Shown here one piece after another: positions 60,671 to 64,000 of a stretch of DNA of 64,000 nucleotides. The DNA lies in NCBI GenBank assembly GCA_964531735.1, contig CAZHGD010000008.1, positions 23,435-87,434 on the forward strand, in the 5' to 3' direction. This DNA is from CAZHGD01 sp964531735 (lineage in GTDB: Bacteria; Armatimonadota; UBA10988). Numbering within the stretch: the first letter of the stretch is position 1; the number at the start of each line of letters is the position of its first letter. The notes under the pieces were generated by a model. The model was not told the DNA's origin, did not search any database, and worked only from the letters and a program-made list of their open reading frames with translations. A program made the position numbers and the translations under genes.

Positions 60671-62299
60671 ATGGCGGGCAGATATGCGTTCGAGGCACTG
60701 CAGGCGGGCTGGTCCGAGCTGTCTCGGCGCTACCGGCTGTGGCTCGTGGCCGGCGTGATCGCGCTGGCGCAAGGCGCGCGGGCCTGGCTGCTGTTCGGCA
60801 CGCCATGGGTGCCAGGCATGAACGGCGGCTACTACCTGGTGCAGGCGCGCGCACTGCTGGAGCGCGGCGACCTGGGCATTCCCGACCTGCCGCTGACCTT
60901 CTACCTCCATGCCGGCGTGGCGCGCCTTCTGCAGTTGCTGAGCGGTGGGCCGCTGAACGGTTGCATCGTGCTGGCGGTCAAGCTGTGCGACGCGCTGCTG
61001 CCGCCGCTGGCCGCGTGGCCGGTCTACTGGTTGGTCCGGCGCTGGTCGTGGCGGCTGGGCGGCGCCGAAACCGTGCCGCTGGTGGCCGCGGCGTTGGCGG
61101 CCGGCGCCTCGCCGCTGCTGGGCATGACCGGCGACTTCCAGAAGAACGCGCTGGCGCTGGTCTGGCTGGCGATGCTCGCCGCGGCGCTGACGGAGTGGAT
61201 CGAGGCGCCGACGCGACGGGCCGGCCTGACGCTGTTGCTGTGTCTGGCACTGCTCGGCGTGACGCACATCGGCGTGTTCGGTGGCGCGCTGGTGCTCTGC
61301 GCCTCGGTCCTGGCGGCGCTGCTGGTGACCCGTGGGGCCGACCAGTGGCGAGCGCGGCTGCCCTGGTTGGTGGCCGGCGGGGCCGTGCTGCTCTGCGCCG
61401 CGCTCGTCGTGCGCACCTGGTTCGACCCGGCACGCATTCAGCGTCTGGTGGCGGTGGTCGGCGGCCCGGCCGCCGGGCCTGAAGGCGACCATCCGCCGCT
61501 GGGCGGGCTCCACGTGCTGGCCATGGCGGCGTTCGCCATTCCGGCCGTGCCGACGCTGGTGACCGTCTGGCGGCGCCGGCGCGAGCTGCCGGCGGCGGAG
61601 GCCGCGGTGGCCGGCGGCTGCGCTGCCGCCGCGCTGCTGCTCACCGGTCCTTGGTTCAGCGGCGACAAGACCGGGCGCCTGGCCCTGATCGCCTTCATCC
61701 CGGCCGTGCTGGCCGGCGCCTACACCGTGCTCAACCTGGAGTCGCCCAGACTCCGCCGCCTCGCCGTGGCCGCGGCGGGCCTGCTGTTGCTGGGCGGCTC
61801 GGTGCCGCTCACCCTCTTTGGCGGCCAGCCGGTGGTCCGGCCCGAGGCGCTGCGGGAGCTGGCCAGCCTGAGCCCGCTGATCGCCAATCCGGAGCGCACG
61901 CTGGTCTCGGCCCAGCACGGCACCGAATGGTGGGCCGCCTGGCTGTTGCGCACGCGCATCGCCCAGGCTCGAGCGCTCAAGCCGGCCGACTGGAGCCGGT
62001 ACGAGGCGGTCTACTTCATCGAGCTGAAGTGGGACGGCCACGGCCCGCCCGGGTTTGGCCCGCCGCCACCGGGCTTCGGTCCGCCGCCGGGCTTCGGTCC
62101 GCCGCCGGGCTTCGGTCCGCCGCCGGCCGGCTTCGGTCCGCCGCCACCGCCACCAGGGGGTGGGCCATCGCCGATGCAGGCGGCGCCGATCCCGGACGAT
62201 GCCGTGGTGGTGCACGACGGGCCGGCGGTGAAGCTGGCGCGCATCGCTCAGCCACCGCCCGGGCTGGTGACCATCAGTCGCGCCTTCACCGCGCGCTGA
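60671..62299 (+). CDS. GT-C-like polytopic membrane protein with PPGFG repeat tail (542 aa)
   Basis: About ten hydrophobic helices. The first loop (LLFGTPWVPGMNGGYYLVQARALLERGDLG, split by a helix end) sits where GT-C glycosyltransferases such as PMT/ArnT relatives carry their catalytic acidic residue, and Asp and Glu residues occur there, but the match is weak. A soluble C-terminal part has a Trp-containing SAQHGTEWWAAWLL segment. It also carries a tail of repeated PPGFGPP units coded by 18-base direct repeats at about 62041-62150. AGGAG is about eleven bases before the ATG. The function, perhaps transfer of a lipid-linked sugar, is only a suggestion. Confidence 0.7.
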   Translation: MAGRYAFEALQAGWSELSRRYRLWLVAGVIALAQGARAWLLFGTPWVPGMNGGYYLVQARALLERGDLGIPDLPLTFYLHAGVARLLQLLSGGPLNGCIVLAVKLCDALLPPLAAWPVYWLVRRWSWRLGGAETVPLVAAALAAGASPLLGMTGDFQKNALALVWLAMLAAALTEWIEAPTRRAGLTLLLCLALLGVTHIGVFGGALVLCASVLAALLVTRGADQWRARLPWLVAGGAVLLCAALVVRTWFDPARIQRLVAVVGGPAAGPEGDHPPLGGLHVLAMAAFAIPAVPTLVTVWRRRRELPAAEAAVAGGCAAAALLLTGPWFSGDKTGRLALIAFIPAVLAGAYTVLNLESPRLRRLAVAAAGLLLLGGSVPLTLFGGQPVVRPEALRELASLSPLIANPERTLVSAQHGTEWWAAWLLRTRIAQARALKPADWSRYEAVYFIELKWDGHGPPGFGPPPPGFGPPPGFGPPPGFGPPPAGFGPPPPPPGGGPSPMQAAPIPDDAVVVHDGPAVKLARIAQPPPGLVTISRAFTAR

Positions 62300-62423
62300 G
62301 CCACCCGCGCCAGCGCCGCCCGATCGCGGCACTGGCCGACGGCTGGTGGCCTCCTCAATACGGGCGGATCGGCGGCGACGCGGCTGTAGCTTCAAGTCAG
62401 CCTGGCGGTTCGGGAGGCCGGAC

Positions 62424-62452
62424 TTGGCAAGCACAGGCCGCGGCGTTACCAT
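62424..62452 (+). promoter_or_regulatory. Promoter of glycerophosphodiesterase gene
   Basis: TTGGCA (62424-62429), 17 bases, TACCAT (62447-62452). The predicted start is about 30 bases before the ATG at 62488. Confidence 0.55.
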
Positions 62453-62487
62453 GCGGGCGGGCGGAGTACCGCCGCTGGGAGCCCGTG

Positions 62488-63177
62488 ATGATTGAGGTCG
62501 TTGGCCATCGTGGCGCCGCCAATCTGGTGCCCGAGAACACGCTGCCGAGCTTCGAGAAGGCGATTGAGCTCGGCTGCGACGCCACCGAGTGCGACGTTCA
62601 CCTGACCGCCGATGGGCATCTGGTGGTCTGCCATGACGAGACGGTGGACCGGACTACCAACGGCACGGGCCGCATCGCGGAGCTGACCTTGGCGCAGTTG
62701 CGGGCGCTGGACGCCGGCAACGGCGCCACGATGCCGACGTTCGAAGAGGTCCTGCAGACGATAGCCGGTCGCATTCTGCTGCTCTGCGAGATGAAGGGCC
62801 CCGGCACGGCGGCGCCGGCGGTGGCCGCCGTCCGGCAGGCCGGCCTGAGCGAGCAGGTGGCGTTCACCTCGTTCGCCATCGACCGCATCGCCGAAGTGCG
62901 CGCCCTGGGTGGCGAACTGCGCCTCGCGGGCATCTTCAGCCAACCCGAGCCGGCCGTCTGGCCACGACTGGTCGCGCTCGGCGCGGAGTACGCCGACATC
63001 CACTACCGCAACCTGACCGCCGAGGTGGTGGCGGCGGTCCAGGCGCTGGGCCTGCGCTGCCGCGGCTGGAACCCCGACACCGTCGAGGACCTCCGCTGGA
63101 CGGTCGACCTCGGCGTGGACAGCGTCTCCAGCAACCGGCCCGATCTGGCGGTCCAGGTCGTCCGCGGTGGAGGGTGA
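62488..63177 (+). CDS. Glycerophosphodiester phosphodiesterase (229 aa)
   Basis: Hydrolyses glycerophosphodiesters to glycerol-3-phosphate and an alcohol. Catalytic and metal residues are visible: His7 in GHRG, Glu34 and Asp36 in TECDV, His49 in CHDE, and a later Glu in CEMKG. PENTLPSFEKAIELG is the family signature. The length matches cytoplasmic bacterial GDPDs and there is no signal peptide. The ATG at 62488 has GGGAG six bases upstream; the longer frame to 61651 overlaps the previous gene and is rejected. It stands as a single transcription unit. Confidence 0.95.
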   Translation: MIEVVGHRGAANLVPENTLPSFEKAIELGCDATECDVHLTADGHLVVCHDETVDRTTNGTGRIAELTLAQLRALDAGNGATMPTFEEVLQTIAGRILLLCEMKGPGTAAPAVAAVRQAGLSEQVAFTSFAIDRIAEVRALGGELRLAGIFSQPEPAVWPRLVALGAEYADIHYRNLTAEVVAAVQALGLRCRGWNPDTVEDLRWTVDLGVDSVSSNRPDLAVQVVRGGG

Positions 63178-63218
63178 TCGGCCACCTGGCGGTGTTTCGC
63201 GCGCGTTATGTGAAACGC

Positions 63219-63247
63219 TTGACGCGTTTGGGGGTCTGTGGTAGAAA
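63219..63247 (+). promoter_or_regulatory. Promoter of the tRNA operon
   Basis: TTGACG (63219-63224), 17 bases, TAGAAA (63242-63247). The predicted start is about eight bases before tRNA-Gln. Confidence 0.7.
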
Positions 63248-63261
63248 GAAGGCCTGTTCAC

Positions 63262-63332
63262 TGGGGAGTCGTCTAGTGGCAGGACAGCGGACTCTGGCTC
63301 CGTATGCGGGGGTTCGAATCCTCCCTCCCCAA
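63262..63332 (+). tRNA. tRNA-Gln (CTG)
   Basis: A complete cloverleaf. The acceptor is TGGGGAG/CTCCCCA. The anticodon stem is GCGGA/TCCGT around loop CTCTGGC with anticodon CTG, which decodes CAG. The T stem is GGGGG/CCTCC around TTCGAAT. The discriminator base is A and CCA is not encoded. Confidence 0.95.
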
Positions 63333-63336
63333 CTCT

Positions 63337-63409
63337 GGCCCCATCGTCCAGTGGCCTAGGACGCGGGATTCTCGATCCTGAAACAGGGGTTCGACTCCCC
63401 TTGGGGCTA
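63337..63409 (+). tRNA. tRNA-Glu (CTC)
   Basis: A complete cloverleaf. The acceptor is GGCCCCA/TGGGGCT. The anticodon stem is CGGGA/TCCTG around loop TTCTCGA with anticodon CTC, which decodes GAG. The T stem is AGGGG/CCCCT around TTCGACT. It lies four bases after tRNA-Gln, so the two are co-transcribed. CCA is not encoded. Confidence 0.95.
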
Positions 63410-63414
63410 TCGCA

Positions 63415-63442
63415 ACGGGCTCCGGTAACGACCGGAGCCCGT
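63415..63442 (+). terminator. Terminator of the tRNA operon
   Basis: ACGGGCTCCGG (63415-63425) and CCGGAGCCCGT (63432-63442) form an 11-bp perfect stem with a six-base loop, six bases after tRNA-Glu. The T-content downstream is modest (GTCATCTC). Confidence 0.8.
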
Positions 63443-63466
63443 GTCATCTCGCGGGAGAACCGCACG

Positions 63467-64000
63467 ATGATCGTGTCTCGATGGCTGCCTGCGGCCCTGG
63501 TGCTGATGCTGGCGCCGGTCCTTCCCGCTCAGGACTCAGTCACCGTACCATACGCCCGCTTCCTGGAACTCTATCGCGCTACCGGGGTCGTTCACGAACC
63601 AACGTGGAGTGACGTCCGCGGCCGCGCCGAGGAGTTCCGTGGCCGCACCATCAGCTATCAGGTGGTGGTCAAGGGCCGCATCGACAGCGCGCAGGAGTCG
63701 CGCCTGATCGCCTATACGCGCCGCGACGAAGCGGTGATGGTGGTCGTGCCGGGCGGCGGCAACAGCGACCTCGGGCGGTGGTACGGCGTGCTCGGGCACC
63801 TGCCCGACGACGGCAGCGCCAGTCACCTGGTGGCCACGGCCATCACCGAAGTGCGCTCGCCGATGGCGGCCAGCACCACCACGGCCACCTCGGCCGCCGG
63901 CACCGAGGGCCTCCTCGGCGGAGCCAACGGCGCGGTCGGCCCGGGCACGTCCGGCGCCGGCGCCGCGTCGGCCGACACTGCCGCGCTGCCGCCGCTGCCG
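63467..64000 (+). CDS. Secreted protein, 5' part (cut by window end)
   Basis: A frame open from ATG 63467 to the window end (178 codons, no stop). The signal peptide is MIVSRWLPAALVLMLAPVLPAQD. The next 100 residues look like a small beta-rich domain (TISYQVVVKGRID, SRLIAYTRRDEAVMVVVPGG, RWYGVLGHLP). They are followed by an Ala/Gly/Thr/Ser/Pro-rich linker that runs to the edge, so another domain probably follows off the window. GGGAG is about eleven bases upstream. The function is unknown. An antisense frame at 63536-63826 is its shadow. Confidence 0.8.
   Translation, partial: MIVSRWLPAALVLMLAPVLPAQDSVTVPYARFLELYRATGVVHEPTWSDVRGRAEEFRGRTISYQVVVKGRIDSAQESRLIAYTRRDEAVMVVVPGGGNSDLGRWYGVLGHLPDDGSASHLVATAITEVRSPMAASTTTATSAAGTEGLLGGANGAVGPGTSGAGAASADTAALPPLP

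Noticed and set aside
62041..62166. Collagen-like or silk-like domain
   Set aside because: The repeat is a short Pro/Gly/Phe low-complexity tail, not a Gly-X-Y series.

Overview
Organism. The window is uniformly GC-rich. It carries two 'H-X9-DG' prepilin-like genes whose N-termini contain the signature FPVFAKAREKARQSSC. With them are LamG proteins, Gfo/Idh/MocA and aldo/keto-type oxidoreductases, URO-D-fold proteins, a GH10 xylanase and a DUF6785-type membrane protein. This mix is typical of Armatimonadota genomes (inference from remembered family distribution; Planctomycetota or a relative cannot be excluded). It is probably a metagenome-derived assembly.

Layout. The dominant fact is a spacer-less inverted duplication. 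Bases 1-20283 are mirrored by 20284-40566, so position x pairs with 40567-x, and every open reading frame is identical in both arms. The axis sits inside a short REP-like palindrome next to metG. A fold-back assembly chimera is the most economical explanation. The right arm runs smoothly into unique sequence through a complete gene (40065-41063), while the left arm cuts the same gene at the window edge. The right arm is therefore probably the real locus and the left arm its echo.

Genes in each arm, described in left-arm order: a HEAT/GH2-like protein, two large secreted LamG proteins, a serpin, a prepilin-like protein, a URO-D-fold protein and a DHA2 transporter. A small membrane coiled-coil protein follows, then a translationally coupled set on the other strand (aminotransferase, metallophosphoesterase lipoprotein, P-loop ATPase). 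An FAD oxidoreductase plus class II glutamine amidotransferase pair comes next, and finally metG with its own promoter and a 220-base leader.

Unique region (40567-64000). The carbohydrate block of the right arm continues with a secreted GH10 endoxylanase and another URO-D-fold protein. A cluster of short hairpins, an unknown lipoprotein, a tandem/inverted repeat and a second prepilin-like gene follow. A strong promoter then drives a NiCo (czcD) riboswitch in front of a cation diffusion facilitator, which is the clearest regulatory discovery here. Downstream are a third URO-D-fold gene, a 1389-residue hybrid sensor kinase, a DUF6785-type membrane protein, an oxidoreductase pair, an orphan antitoxin-like gene, a beta-helix/beta-propeller protein, a secreted unknown, a GT-C-like membrane protein and a glycerophosphodiesterase. 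The window ends with a tRNA-Gln/tRNA-Glu operon, a terminator and the start of a secreted protein cut by the window end.

How they may work together. The right arm plus 40567-44005 forms a nearly continuous minus-strand series of secreted carbohydrate-active proteins, consistent with plant-polysaccharide breakdown outside the cell. The riboswitch-transporter unit would export divalent transition metal on demand. No phage, CRISPR array or complete insertion sequence was seen.
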